A stretch of DNA of 64,000 bases from Hoyosella rhizosphaerae (GCF_014643175.1 NZ_BMJH01000004.1:124001-188000), one strand, 5' to 3'. Shown: positions 15,408 through 24,626, counted from the first letter of the stretch. The notes: generated by a model from the letters alone, not told the origin. Made by a program: numbers and translations.

Positions 15408-16725
15408 GCCAATCGCTCCACAAATCATCAAGTGGCTGGGCGGTGTAGTGCGTCGCTAGTTCTGTGAAATCGGCGGTGGTAACAGTGGAGTACCTGTACC
15501 GGTTTGTCCAGTCTTGGAGCAGCGAAAAGAATGGGTCGTCGCCAATGCGTGTGCGGAGCGAATGCAAGGTGAGTGCGCCTCGCTTGTAGACGCGGTCGTC
15601 GAACAGGTTTCTTGGCCCCGGATCAGTCAGAATGAGGTCCTTGCTGCTGCGGTTGAGCTTCAACCAATAGTGTTCGGCCCATTCTTTAGCCGCTGGCCCA
15701 TCGCTGTTTTCTGACCACAACCATTCCGCGTAGCAGGCAAACCCTTCGTGCAGCCAGATGTCGCGGTACTGAGCCGCGGTGACGCTATTGCCGAACCATT
15801 GGTGGGCGAGTTCGTGGGCGATGAGTCGCTCAGAGTGTCGCGTGCCGTCGCAGTGGTTGGCTCCGAACACGGACATGCATTGCGCTTCGAGCGGTATCTC
15901 TAGCGCGTCGTCGGTGACAACTACCGTGTAGCTCGGGAAAGGGTAGGGGCCAAACAGTTGCGAGAAGAGCTTCATCATCCTGTTTTGGCGGGCGAAATCG
16001 TGGTCAAAGTTGGTGCGCAACCGTGGTGGGAGTGCGGCTGTGATGGGAACCGGCGTCGTGGCCACGGTGTGCGTGGCATAGTGGCCGATTTGAATGGTCG
16101 CAAGGTAGGGCGACATGGGCTCTGGCTGGTCGTATACCCGTGTGGTGGTGCCCGGGCCTGACTTGGTGCTCTGCAAGGTTCCGTTGGCGAGAGCACGGTA
16201 GACAGATTCCGTTGTCACGGCGATTCGGTAGCTAGCCTTGGCGCTGGGGTGGTCGTTGCACGGGAACCATGTTGAAGCGCCGTTGGGTTGGTTAGCGGTG
16301 AGGGCACCTTCCGTGAGTTCCTCCCAGCCGATTGAGCCAAAGAGATTGTTGACTGGTTGTGGTCGGCCCGCATACTTCACCTCTATACGGATGCGTTCGC
16401 CTTCGCCAATTGAGCCCTGCAGCTTGAGGCGCAGTTTGTTCTCTTTGTGGCTGAACTTTGCCACCCCAGCGCCGTTGACCTTGACCTTGCCTACCTTGAG
16501 CGCTGTAGAGAGGTCGAGGGCAATTCGGTTGAGTGGTTCATCGCAAACTGCGTTGATAATCGCCTGGCCTTCAAGGCGGTTCGTGGCCACTCTGTAGGTG
16601 ATGTCGAGGTCGTAGTGGGTGACACTGTATCCAGTGTTGCCGCTTCCCGGAATGTAAGGATCAATTGCGTTGGGGGTCATAGGTTTGCTCGGTGTCGCGG
16701 TTTCATGGTGAGAGTTGAGTTCCAC
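15376..16725 (-). CDS. M1-family zinc metallopeptidase (aminopeptidase)
   Basis: A 449-residue compact M1 peptidase. The zinc site is HELAH at 304-308 with the third ligand Glu327, spaced 18 residues (WLHEGFACYAEW). The exopeptidase GAMEN motif is replaced by IPLEAQ. The N-terminal beta-saddle domain is present, while the C-terminal helical domain of full-size PepN/ERAP enzymes is missing. No signal peptide is seen. I start at GTG 16725 because AGGAAGG lies 8 nt upstream; the longer frame to 16788 adds a basic stretch without a ribosome binding site. It lies 69 bp downstream of the Pls-type synthetase gene in the same direction. Zinc aminopeptidases are known to degrade epsilon-polylysine in producing Streptomyces, so a linked role is likely but not proven. 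Confidence 0.9.
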   Translation of the reverse strand: MELNSHHETATPSKPMTPNAIDPYIPGSGNTGYSVTHYDLDITYRVATNRLEGQAIINAVCDEPLNRIALDLSTALKVGKVKVNGAGVAKFSHKENKLRLKLQGSIGEGERIRIEVKYAGRPQPVNNLFGSIGWEELTEGALTANQPNGASTWFPCNDHPSAKASYRIAVTTESVYRALANGTLQSTKSGPGTTTRVYDQPEPMSPYLATIQIGHYATHTVATTPVPITAALPPRLRTNFDHDFARQNRMMKLFSQLFGPYPFPSYTVVVTDDALEIPLEAQCMSVFGANHCDGTRHSERLIAHELAHQWFGNSVTAAQYRDIWLHEGFACYAEWLWSENSDGPAAKEWAEHYWLKLNRSSKDLILTDPGPRNLFDDRVYKRGALTLHSLRTRIGDDPFFSLLQDWTNRYRYSTVTTADFTELATHYTAQPLDDLWSDWLRKKPLPDLP

Positions 16726-16794
16726 CGAGGCGTCCTTCCTGAGGTTGCGGGCAGTGCGGCTACTAATACCACGGCTTTTCAGTGCCATGGCTTT

Positions 16795-19700
16795 TCAGTG
16801 CCACGGGGCAATTGGATTTCCTTGCCATCGGCTCGAGGCTGGCACAACGTCACCGCGCATTACGAGCGATGCGGGGCCAACAGTTGAGCCGTCACCGAGT
16901 TCTGCGGCTGGCAGAACAACGCTGTGTGGACCCAGGGTGGCGCCCTTGCCTACCATGACTGGACCCACGCTCATCACTCTGTCGTGGAAGAGGTGAGTTT
17001 GCACGACGCTGCCGCGGTTCACTGTGGAACCGTCACCGAGGTGCACAAGGTCGGCCTCGGGTAGCCAGTACGTCTCACACCACACGCCACGTCCGATATG
17101 GGCCCCCATTCCACGTAGCCACACGTTACCTACGATTGTGCCAATGCAGAGGCGCGAGCACCATGGTGCGGCGACGACTTCTGTGAATGTGTCGGCGAGT
17201 TCGTTTCGCCAGACGAAGCTACTCCACAATGGTGTGTCATGTTCGATGACACTTCCGACCAGGACCTTCTTCGCGCAGATTGTGCTGATGGCGGCGACAC
17301 ACGCGCCGAGTGCAAGCACTGCGCCACTCAAGGCAAGCGTTGCCCACAGCCCGGCCGCGGCCAGCAGTGCGGCAAGCGAACCGAGGATTGCCACCGCAAT
17401 CGCGAATGACAGCATCACCGGTACTAGACGCCCCAATTCGACGATGCCCCGTAAGACTCGCAGCTGCGCGGTCGGAGAGAATGTGCGCTTGCTAGCCGAC
17501 CCTTTATGCGCTTGTCGGCGCAACTTCACCGGCGGGCTGCCAAGCCACGACGAACCACGTTTAGCCTTCGCGGGGACTGCCGAAAGGACAGCAACAAGAC
17601 CATTCTTGGGAACTTTTCGTCCAGGGCTAGCCATTCCGGAGTTGCCGAGAAACGCCCGTTTTCCAATTTTTGTTGGCCCAATTCGAATCCAACCGTGCCC
17701 AAGTTCGTAGGCGGCGACGAGGGTGTCGTCTGCGAGGAATGCGCCGTCAGCGATTGTTGTGAACTTAGGGATCAGCAGAACGGTTGACGCTTCGACGTTC
17801 TTGCCTACTTTGGCGCCGAGGAGCCTTAGCCACACTGGTGTGATGATGCTGGCGTAAAGGGGGAACAGGAATGTTCGGGCCGAGTCGGTAAGCCGCTCTG
17901 TTGCCCACGCTTGCCAACCAATGCGGCTACGAACTGGGTAGGTTCCTGGTCGGAGTCCGATGGCGAACAGTCGCACTGCGATAACGGTCAACAGTGCGAA
18001 TGTTGCCATCCACAGAAGCGCAGCAGCGGGTATCCAAGCGGCTAGCGGTAGCAGGATTTCAGTGGCGGACTCCGTGCCAGAAATGATGCCGACGAGAATC
18101 ACCATGGCCGGGATGAGTGCTACGCCTGGAAGGAGTGCCAGTCCGATGGCGGTGATCCCAAAGATCATTCCCCATCGGCTGCCGCGGGGTGGTGGGGTTG
18201 TTGGCCATTCGTGCGTATCACGGCCCGTGGCGGCTGCGGGAGATCCCGCCCAACGCTGTCCTGCGGGCACACGCATCGTGACAGCAGATCCTGCGTCAAT
18301 GTGCGCACCCTTGCCTACCTTGGTTCCTGGAAGCAGTGTCGATCGTGCACCGATGCTGGCTTTCGCTCCAATGACAGTGCGTCCGATATGCAGTGTGTCG
18401 CCGTCGAGCCAGTGTCCCGTGAGGTCGGTTTCGGGTTCGATCGCGGCGCCGTCACCGACGGTCAGTAGTCCAGTAATGGGCGGGATGGTGTGGAAGCTGA
18501 CATCTTTCCCAACATTCGCACCGAGAGCGCGGGCGTACAGGCTCATCCACGGTGCACTTGCGACTGCTGTGACGTTGGTGGCTTCGGCAATACGCTCGGC
18601 AAGCCATAGCTTGAGGTGTGTTGATCCTCCGCGGCTGTACTGGCCCGGGGTGACGCCGCGCAACAGTAACCGTGCGCTCACTGTTGTGATGGCGATGCGG
18701 CCAGGAGGCGTGAGGAGGGTTAGGGCAAGGAACGCGAGAATGGGCCACGGCACTGATGGAAGCCACGGTGCTCCAGTGAACGACGCAAGAAGGGTGCTGG
18801 CAATAGCTGCCCACGTGGTCCACATCGCGCCGGTGATGCCAAACGGGATCGCAAGGAGTGCGATTTGCAGTGCTTGGCTGCGCCGTGACTGAGGAGTGAC
18901 ATGGCGGGTTGCTGTGCTCAACGTGGGTGCGAGAGCTTCGAGATAGGTAGCTAGATCAGAAAGCTTGTGGTGGGCATATAAGTCGGCGACGGTGAGTACA
19001 GGGAACTTGGTGCGCAGTTGGGACACGAGTTGTGCGGCGGTGAGTGAACTTCCGCCGAGCTCGAAGAAGTCTGCGTCGGCGTAAACCTCGGTACCAAGAA
19101 CGTCGGACCAAACGGATGCGACCCAGGCTTCCATGCCCACTAGGGGCGGTCGTGAGTCATCCACCTCTGTGGCTAGCGGCCATGGTAGGGCCGCGCGGTC
19201 TACTTTGCCTGATGTTCGCGTCGGGAGGTCCGGCAATACGGCGAGCCGCGGGATCAACGATGCGGGAAGGTACGCGCTGAGCGTGGTGCGGGCAGCCGCG
19301 ACATCGAAAGTCTCGCCACTTGTTGTGAGGTATCCGACGAGCACGGGTGTACCAGCCTGCGTGGTTTGCACGGCGGTTGCGGCTGCCGTGACGCCGGGCA
19401 GGTTGTGGAGAAGTGTGTCTATCTCTCCTAGTTCGACGCGACGGCCACCAATCTTGACCTGGTCGTCAGCGCGTCCGAGGAATATGAGTCCGTCGCCGTC
19501 GAAGGAGACCAGGTCCCCGCTGCGGTAGGCGCGCTGCCAGCCCAGCGACGGCAGTGGTGCGTACTTGTGACGATCCTTTTCCGGGTCGAGGTAGCGGGCA
19601 ATTCCGGCGCCGCCGATGACAAGTTCACCAGACTGCCCGGGGGCTACTGGATTTCCGTCTGTGTCGATAATGGCGAGGTCCCAGCCGTCTAACGGAAGAC

Positions 19701-20709
19701 CGATACGGACGGGCTCACCCGGGATGAGCGGTGCCGCGCACGCGACAACAGTGGCCTCAGTCGGGCCGTATGTATTCCACACTTCACGTTGGGGTGCTGC
19801 GAGGCGGCTTACAAGCTCAGGCGGGCATGCTTCGCCGCCGAATATGAGGAGGCGAATCGATTCGAGGTATTCACTGGGCCACAGTGCGGCGAGTGTCGGC
19901 ACGGTGGAGATGGCAGTGATGTCGTGGCTAACTAACCAGGGACCGAGGTCTGCTCCGCTGCGAACTATTGAGCGCGGTGCCGGGACAAGGCAGGCGCCGG
20001 TGCGCCATGCGAGCCACATTTCTTCACAGGAAGCATCGAACGCGACCGAGAGGCCCGCAAGAACACGGTCTCCTGGGCCGAGAGGGCGGTGTTGGAGGAA
20101 GAGTCGCGCCTCGGCGTCAACAAACGCGGCTGCGTTGCTATGTGTGACGGCGACACCTTTGGGTACGCCTGTAGAGCCGGAGGTAAAGATGATCCATGCG
20201 TCGTCGTGCGTCAACGGTGGTCGAGCGGGAGTGGAGTGCATCGGGCGGTGAGTTCGCCGCTTGGTGAATCCTTCATCAGTGACGATCGCCGCGACGTCAG
20301 CTTCACTGAAGACAAGAGTCGCGCGATCTTCTGGGTCGTCAGCGTCGACAGGTACGTAGGCGGCTCCTGCGGCGAGGACTGCGAGGATGCCGATGTACAG
20401 CTCGGCGGTGCCGGACGAGATGCGGATTCCCACCCGGGACCCGGCGCCGATTCCGTGCTGGTTGAGCGCGTCGGCTTGCTTGTGCACTTCGGTGAGAAGT
20501 TGTGCGTAGGTATATATGGTGTCGCCGGTATCGAGGGCAGCGGCGTTGGGGTGCGCTGCGGTCGTTGCCTGCAATATATCGATGAGGGTTCGCGCCCTCG
20601 GCGCCCGGTGAGAGGCTAGTAGTGCGTCGGACGCGTCTGTCGCCACCTGTGTAGCGCGCTCACCGTATGGCTGCGCTGGTGACGTCCCAGTTGTCAGTCC
20701 GGTGGTCAT
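16795..20709 (-). CDS. Pls/PosA-family single-module non-ribosomal peptide synthetase (epsilon-polylysine-synthetase-like)
   Basis: A 1304-residue membrane enzyme. Domains in order: adenylation (about 40-510) with FTSGSTGVPKG at 175-185, NTYGPTE at 312-318, YRSGDL at 395-400 and the catalytic Lys502; a carrier domain (about 525-590) with GGSSL at 552-556; then three repeats of a membrane-segment pair followed by a soluble left-handed beta-helix domain, near 612-830, 848-1060 and 1094-1300. There is no condensation or thioesterase domain. This is the layout of Streptomyces epsilon-poly-L-lysine synthetase, where the tandem C-terminal domains join monomers. The pocket residues read D225 A226 E229 S268 I289 G291 T313 V321 V322 K502, close to known lysine codes. 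ATG 20709 overlaps the stop of the MarR gene. Confidence 0.92.
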   Translation of the reverse strand: MTTGLTTGTSPAQPYGERATQVATDASDALLASHRAPRARTLIDILQATTAAHPNAAALDTGDTIYTYAQLLTEVHKQADALNQHGIGAGSRVGIRISSGTAELYIGILAVLAAGAAYVPVDADDPEDRATLVFSEADVAAIVTDEGFTKRRTHRPMHSTPARPPLTHDDAWIIFTSGSTGVPKGVAVTHSNAAAFVDAEARLFLQHRPLGPGDRVLAGLSVAFDASCEEMWLAWRTGACLVPAPRSIVRSGADLGPWLVSHDITAISTVPTLAALWPSEYLESIRLLIFGGEACPPELVSRLAAPQREVWNTYGPTEATVVACAAPLIPGEPVRIGLPLDGWDLAIIDTDGNPVAPGQSGELVIGGAGIARYLDPEKDRHKYAPLPSLGWQRAYRSGDLVSFDGDGLIFLGRADDQVKIGGRRVELGEIDTLLHNLPGVTAAATAVQTTQAGTPVLVGYLTTSGETFDVAAARTTLSAYLPASLIPRLAVLPDLPTRTSGKVDRAALPWPLATEVDDSRPPLVGMEAWVASVWSDVLGTEVYADADFFELGGSSLTAAQLVSQLRTKFPVLTVADLYAHHKLSDLATYLEALAPTLSTATRHVTPQSRRSQALQIALLAIPFGITGAMWTTWAAIASTLLASFTGAPWLPSVPWPILAFLALTLLTPPGRIAITTVSARLLLRGVTPGQYSRGGSTHLKLWLAERIAEATNVTAVASAPWMSLYARALGANVGKDVSFHTIPPITGLLTVGDGAAIEPETDLTGHWLDGDTLHIGRTVIGAKASIGARSTLLPGTKVGKGAHIDAGSAVTMRVPAGQRWAGSPAAATGRDTHEWPTTPPPRGSRWGMIFGITAIGLALLPGVALIPAMVILVGIISGTESATEILLPLAAWIPAAALLWMATFALLTVIAVRLFAIGLRPGTYPVRSRIGWQAWATERLTDSARTFLFPLYASIITPVWLRLLGAKVGKNVEASTVLLIPKFTTIADGAFLADDTLVAAYELGHGWIRIGPTKIGKRAFLGNSGMASPGRKVPKNGLVAVLSAVPAKAKRGSSWLGSPPVKLRRQAHKGSASKRTFSPTAQLRVLRGIVELGRLVPVMLSFAIAVAILGSLAALLAAAGLWATLALSGAVLALGACVAAISTICAKKVLVGSVIEHDTPLWSSFVWRNELADTFTEVVAAPWCSRLCIGTIVGNVWLRGMGAHIGRGVWCETYWLPEADLVHLGDGSTVNRGSVVQTHLFHDRVMSVGPVMVGKGATLGPHSVVLPAAELGDGSTVGPASLVMRGDVVPASSRWQGNPIAPWH

Positions 20710-21188
20710 TTCTTCCCTTTCCGCGGAGTTCGTTCTCCGAGTCCCAGCGCCTTGCCAGCGAGGTGGTGGAATGTTGTGCGCTCATCGCGCGATAGTGGCT
20801 GCAGCGCGCTGTCGAGCGCATTGTTGACTGCTGCGTCGCATAGTTTCTGTGCCGCGCGCCCGGCCTTTGTTAGGGCGAGGGTGTGCTTGCGGCGGTCTTT
20901 CTTGTCGCGTGTGCGGGTAAGCAGTCCTCGCTCTTCAAGCTCGTCTACTAGTCGCACCATGTCGCTGCGGTCGATGGCGAGCGCATTGCACACTTGCTGC
21001 TGCGATTGCGGTTCTTCGCCGAGGAGGCAGGTGAGAACCCAGTGTGCTTTGAGGCTGAACCCTGCTTCAGCGAGTGGGCCTTCCACGTGATCGCGAACGG
21101 TTCGGTGCAGCCGTGCGATGAGAAAATCGGCGCTACCGAGGGCAGGGGCAGTGGAAGTTGCTTGGTTGGGCACTGAGCAACCGTACAT
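20706..21188 (-). CDS. MarR-family transcriptional regulator
   Basis: A winged-helix regulator of 160 residues. Visible are the dimer helices at both ends, the recognition region (QQQVCNALAIDRSDMVRLVDELEERGL) and the wing (RDKKDRRKHTLALT). It ends with a basic tail (ERTPRKGKK). MarR proteins usually repress by binding a palindrome until a small ligand binds. Its stop codon overlaps the start of the synthetase gene by 4 bp, so it is the first gene of that operon and its most likely target is its own promoter. I take the ATG at 21188; the frame stays open to 21272 but that extension would run through the inverted repeat at 21238-21258. Confidence 0.87.
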   Translation of the reverse strand: MYGCSVPNQATSTAPALGSADFLIARLHRTVRDHVEGPLAEAGFSLKAHWVLTCLLGEEPQSQQQVCNALAIDRSDMVRLVDELEERGLLTRTRDKKDRRKHTLALTKAGRAAQKLCDAAVNNALDSALQPLSRDERTTFHHLAGKALGLGERTPRKGKK

Positions 21189-21237
21189 GATTGTGGGTTT
21201 TGTAGATAGTTGGGCGCGCCAATGGTTGGAAAAATCC

Positions 21238-21258
21238 GACACTTTTCCGTGAAGTGTC
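21238..21258. promoter_or_regulatory. Inverted repeat upstream of the MarR-synthetase operon (candidate operator)
   Basis: GACACTT-ttccgtg-AAGTGTC is a perfect 7-bp-arm repeat about 50 bp before the MarR start and in the gap to the divergent solute-binding lipoprotein gene. Size and place fit a MarR operator. A TTGACA sits at 21272-21267 on the minus strand just upstream, so the repeat would lie inside the promoter. Confidence 0.45.
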
Positions 21259-21438
21259 CCTCTATGTGTCAACGACTACGGACGGGTCGAAACGTGAACA
21301 AGCTCACGAGAGGTATAACCCCTGGTCGCGGTGGGGAAAGATACTAAGCATCACTCAGCAGGTATTCTTCATCTACACAAACCCGGCGCACGCATGCGCT
21401 AGAGCAGCGCAACGTGAAATGAACGGGGGAAGGGAAGC

Positions 21439-22416
21439 ATGAGTGTTCGACACAGCACTAACTGGGTGCGAGCAACCCTTATTGCGTGTTTAGTCCTGGT
21501 TGTAGGGGTGGCAGCATTCGCTACAAGTTGCAGCCAAAGCCGAAACACCCCAGGGACTGCGACGCCCACTGAGTTGTTCGTCGTCAATACCAGCCCCGAA
21601 CAGCAAAGAATCAGAGCAGAAGTGGTCCGTGCGATAGCAGACCGCGTGCCAGATGACATGCGAAAAGCAGGAACCCTCACAGTCGCCACCACTGGCAACG
21701 TGCCCCCGCTATCATTTCGGGCTGATGATGCGATGACGATGATCGGTGTAGAACCAGATCTCGCCCAACTCATAGCTGACGTCCTCGACTTGAATCTCGA
21801 ACTCGTCACCACTGGATGGCACGACCTGTTTGAAGGGGTAGAAGAAGGTCGATTTGATGTTGGTTTCGGCAACATCGTCGCCACTGCAAACCGAATGCAG
21901 CGCTTCGACATGGTCACCTACCAGGAAGAGAACCAAGCCTTCGCTGTGCTCGCGAACTCATCCATCAATTCCATTACGAGGCCGCGCGACATCTCGGGCC
22001 TCAAGATCGGTGTCGGTGCGGGCACTCGAAGCGAAGAGATCCTTCAAACGTGGAACAGCGAACTTGAGAAAGAAGGACTCGTTACTGCAGAGCTGTTGAA
22101 CTTCGTTGACGGCTGGGAGTACTACTCCGCAATGGAACGAGGCGAAATCGACGCTTCATTCGGGCCTATGTCGATACTGAACTTTGAGTCTGTCACCAAA
22201 GGCCTCACAAAAGTTGCGGGGCAGGTACCAGGTGATGGAGATCGACCTGCTCTAGTCTCCGCAATAACGAGTAAGGGCTCCGACGTGTCCAGGCTGGTAT
22301 TCGACGCAATCAATACAGTGATCATGACCGGTAAGTACCAAGCAGTATTCGAACGCTGGGCACTCGAACACGCCACCTTGACGCGTGCGAGACTCAATCC
22401 CGCGCTAGGCGATTAG
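21439..22416 (+). CDS. Solute-binding lipoprotein, amino-acid-binding family 3
   Basis: A 325-residue exported receptor. The signal peptide ends in FATSC, a lipobox with the lipid-anchored Cys at 31. The mature part follows family 3 periplasmic binding proteins: GTLTVATTGNVPPLSFRADD, GVEPDLAQLIADVLDLNLEL, then EGRFDVGFGNIVATANR and SGLKIGVGAGTRSEEIL. The family binds amino acids or opines. No permease or ATPase gene is nearby, so it may pair with a transporter coded elsewhere. ATG 21439 follows GGGAAGGGAAGC. It is divergent from the MarR-synthetase operon across the shared palindrome region, so a link with polymer precursors or products is possible. Confidence 0.83.
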   Translation: MSVRHSTNWVRATLIACLVLVVGVAAFATSCSQSRNTPGTATPTELFVVNTSPEQQRIRAEVVRAIADRVPDDMRKAGTLTVATTGNVPPLSFRADDAMTMIGVEPDLAQLIADVLDLNLELVTTGWHDLFEGVEEGRFDVGFGNIVATANRMQRFDMVTYQEENQAFAVLANSSINSITRPRDISGLKIGVGAGTRSEEILQTWNSELEKEGLVTAELLNFVDGWEYYSAMERGEIDASFGPMSILNFESVTKGLTKVAGQVPGDGDRPALVSAITSKGSDVSRLVFDAINTVIMTGKYQAVFERWALEHATLTRARLNPALGD

Positions 22417-22432
22417 CTCCGCAGAGACTGAA

Positions 22433-22460
22433 GGGGGACCGTTACAACGGTCCCCCTCAA
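22433..22460. terminator. Bidirectional hairpin between the lipoprotein gene and ppa
   Basis: GGGGGACCGTT pairs with AACGGTCCCCC at 22433-22456 around a very short loop. The flanks give a T-poor tail on the plus strand and CTTCAG on the other. It separates two converging genes. Confidence 0.8.
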
Positions 22461-22477
22461 GGTTTAATGCTTGTGTT

Positions 22478-22963
22478 TCAGTGACCGTGCTCGCGGAAAC
22501 GCTCGATCGAACGGTTGATTTCGGCCTCGGCCTCCGCTTTGCCTACCCAATCCGCGCCGTGAACTTCTTTTCCAGGCTCAAGATCCTTGTAACGCTCGAA
22601 GAAGTGCTTGATCTCAGCTAGCTGAAACTCAGGAACGTCAGCGATATCTTGAATGTGATCAAAACGCGGGTCAGTAGGGACGCAAAGCACCTTTTCGTCA
22701 TCCCCAGCTTCATCGCGCATCCGGAACATGGCTACTGGGCGAGCTTCCACAATTACGCCCGGGTACACAGGTTCTGGCAGAAGAACCAGCGCGTCAAGCG
22801 GATCGCCGTCGCCGCCCAAAGTGTCCTCGATGTAGCCGTAATCAGCGGGGTACTGCATTGAAGTAAAGAGGTACCGGTCCAGGCGAATACGCCCGGTTTT
22901 GTGGTCTACCTCGTACTTGTTGCGTTGACCCCTCGGGATCTCGATAGTGACGTCGAATTCCAC
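22478..22963 (-). CDS. ppa: Inorganic pyrophosphatase (family I)
   Basis: Hydrolyses pyrophosphate to two phosphates and so drives biosynthetic reactions. The 161-residue protein matches the actinobacterial family I enzyme, with [31 protein letters not shown] and the metal-binding [11 protein letters not shown]. It ends with [14 protein letters not shown] at 22963 follows GAGGA 5 nt upstream; the frame extends further but starts before the promoter. It stands alone, divergent from dacB. Confidence 0.96.
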   Translation of the reverse strand: MEFDVTIEIPRGQRNKYEVDHKTGRIRLDRYLFTSMQYPADYGYIEDTLGGDGDPLDALVLLPEPVYPGVIVEARPVAMFRMRDEAGDDEKVLCVPTDPRFDHIQDIADVPEFQLAEIKHFFERYKDLEPGKEVHGADWVGKAEAEAEINRSIERFREHGH

Positions 22964-22994
22964 GCGTCCTCGCTTCGGTTGTTGAGTCCAAATA

Positions 22995-23023
22995 ATTATT
23001 GCTGGTCGCAGTCTGTGAGTTAA
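22995..23023 (-). promoter_or_regulatory. Predicted ppa promoter
   Basis: On the minus strand TTAACT (23023-23018) and AATAAT (23000-22995) are separated by exactly 17 bp. Transcription would start about 25 nt before the GTG, leaving room for the ribosome binding site GAGGA. Confidence 0.6.
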
Positions 23024-23099
23024 TACAGGCAGCGGCTCAAGGATAGTCTGGGGTGCGTAGAACGACACACAAAGCTAGCGAGAATCATGGGGTGCAGTG

Positions 23100-24626
23100 A
23101 TGGCTGACGACGAAGCCACGACAACTGCGACCCCACCAGAGAACCCGGCACCACCGCACAGCGAGCCACCTCAAAGGCAGCCACCTCAAAGGCAATGGGC
23201 GGTCACGGCGAGCATTCTCGTAACGGTCGCCGTCCTCGTGGTCACCGCTCTGCTCGTAACTGGGCAATACGTGCGCAGCATTCATGAAAGCCGCGGGTTC
23301 ACCGTTGACCCAGCGCCAGGGCTTACCGTGCCGACACCAGCGATAGTGGCGAACCCGTTTGACGCGCCCGAGCCAACGAAAGAAGCCGTAGCGGCAGCGC
23401 TCGCTCCGTACCTCAGCGATCCTGACCTCGGATCCCTTGCAGGGCACATCACAGATGCGATCACGGGAACCGTCCTGTGGACACAAGACCCCACCACCGC
23501 GAGAGTCCCAGCGTCGTCGACAAAAATCTTGACCGCAGCCGCGGCGTTGCTAGCTTTACCGCACAACACACGAGTAACCACAAAGGTGGTTCGCGGCGAA
23601 GCGCCAGGTGAAGTGATACTTGTCGGTGGCGGTGACGTCACACTGAGTGCGCAACCCCTCGGCGAATCGACCTACTACTGGGATGCTCCGCGCCTCGACG
23701 ACCTGGTCAATCAGCTTGAAACTGCCGGTACCGAAGTAACAGCGGTGCAGGTGGATTCGTCAGCCTATGACGGACCAAAAATGGCGCGCGAATGGCTTAC
23801 TCAAAGCATCGACGACGGCTTTATTGCACCCATCGAACCCGTGATGCTCGACGGCGGACGACTCATCGCAACAGAACCGGAGTCCCCCCGGTCGACCGAA
23901 CCCGCTCGAGCCGCGGCTCAGACTCTGGCATCGCGGCTCGGACTCGACGCAGCTGCAATCGAAGCCGTGGCTGAACAAACAGCAGCACCGGACGCCGAGG
24001 TCCTAGCGGAGGTTGCATCAGCGCCACTGTTGACCAGAATTAGGCAGTTCATGGTCGAGTCCGACAACGTGCTCGCAGAAGCCGTCGGTCGCGAAATAGC
24101 TATTGCTGCGGGTGAAACCCCGTCTTTCCGCGGAACGTCGCGGGCCATACGGTCAACATTGGCCACGAATGGGCTCCTCACAGACGGAGTGACATTAGAA
24201 GATGCGAGCGGTTTGTCGCGGCGTAACCAGATATCGGTAGCGGTGATTGATTCTGTTATTTCGACGTCCGTCGGAACGGTGCGTTCAGACGAGCAAGGAC
24301 GAGCCACCGTTGCCCCAGCCAATGCCGCGGTGGTGGTGAAGTTGCGGCCTCTGCTCGACACATTTCCCGTCGCCGCAGGGTCGGGGACGCTGGAAACTCG
24401 ATTCGATTCCGACGCCTCCACACCGGGTGTCGGGTGGGTCCGGGCAAAAACGGGCACGTTGGACGGCGTCAGCGCCTTGGCAGGCTACACAGTGACACGG
24501 TCCGAACGAATCCTCACATTCGCCTTTATTTCGAGCGACAGCAACGCCTTTGCTTCTCGCCCTGCACTCGACGCCCTCGCGGCACAACTGCGTACTCTCG
24601 ATGGTGATACCGACGGAGAGAATTAG
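23100..24626 (+). CDS. dacB: D-alanyl-D-alanine carboxypeptidase/endopeptidase, PBP4 family
   Basis: A cell-wall enzyme of family S13 that trims or cleaves peptidoglycan stem peptides outside the membrane. One membrane segment near residues 35-60 anchors it (VTASILVTVAVLVVTALLV). The three penicillin-binding motifs are present: SSTK, SDN (VESDNVLAEAVGREIA) and KTG (VRAKTGTLDG). The N-terminal cytosolic tail has the proline-rich repeat PPQRQ in two copies, coded by a 15-bp tandem duplication. It equals Rv3627c and, as there, lies between ppa and a zinc metalloprotease gene. ATG at 23100 is preferred over the adjoining GTG at 23097. Confidence 0.93.
   Translation: MADDEATTTATPPENPAPPHSEPPQRQPPQRQWAVTASILVTVAVLVVTALLVTGQYVRSIHESRGFTVDPAPGLTVPTPAIVANPFDAPEPTKEAVAAALAPYLSDPDLGSLAGHITDAITGTVLWTQDPTTARVPASSTKILTAAAALLALPHNTRVTTKVVRGEAPGEVILVGGGDVTLSAQPLGESTYYWDAPRLDDLVNQLETAGTEVTAVQVDSSAYDGPKMAREWLTQSIDDGFIAPIEPVMLDGGRLIATEPESPRSTEPARAAAQTLASRLGLDAAAIEAVAEQTAAPDAEVLAEVASAPLLTRIRQFMVESDNVLAEAVGREIAIAAGETPSFRGTSRAIRSTLATNGLLTDGVTLEDASGLSRRNQISVAVIDSVISTSVGTVRSDEQGRATVAPANAAVVVKLRPLLDTFPVAAGSGTLETRFDSDASTPGVGWVRAKTGTLDGVSALAGYTVTRSERILTFAFISSDSNAFASRPALDALAAQLRTLDGDTDGEN

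Noticed and set aside
17024-18892. Long plus-strand open frames (17024-17710 and 17960-18892) opposite the synthetase gene
   Set aside because: They are antisense to a gene with clear domain motifs, have Arg/Ser/Pro-rich composition typical of high-GC shadow frames, and show no ribosome binding site or family pattern.
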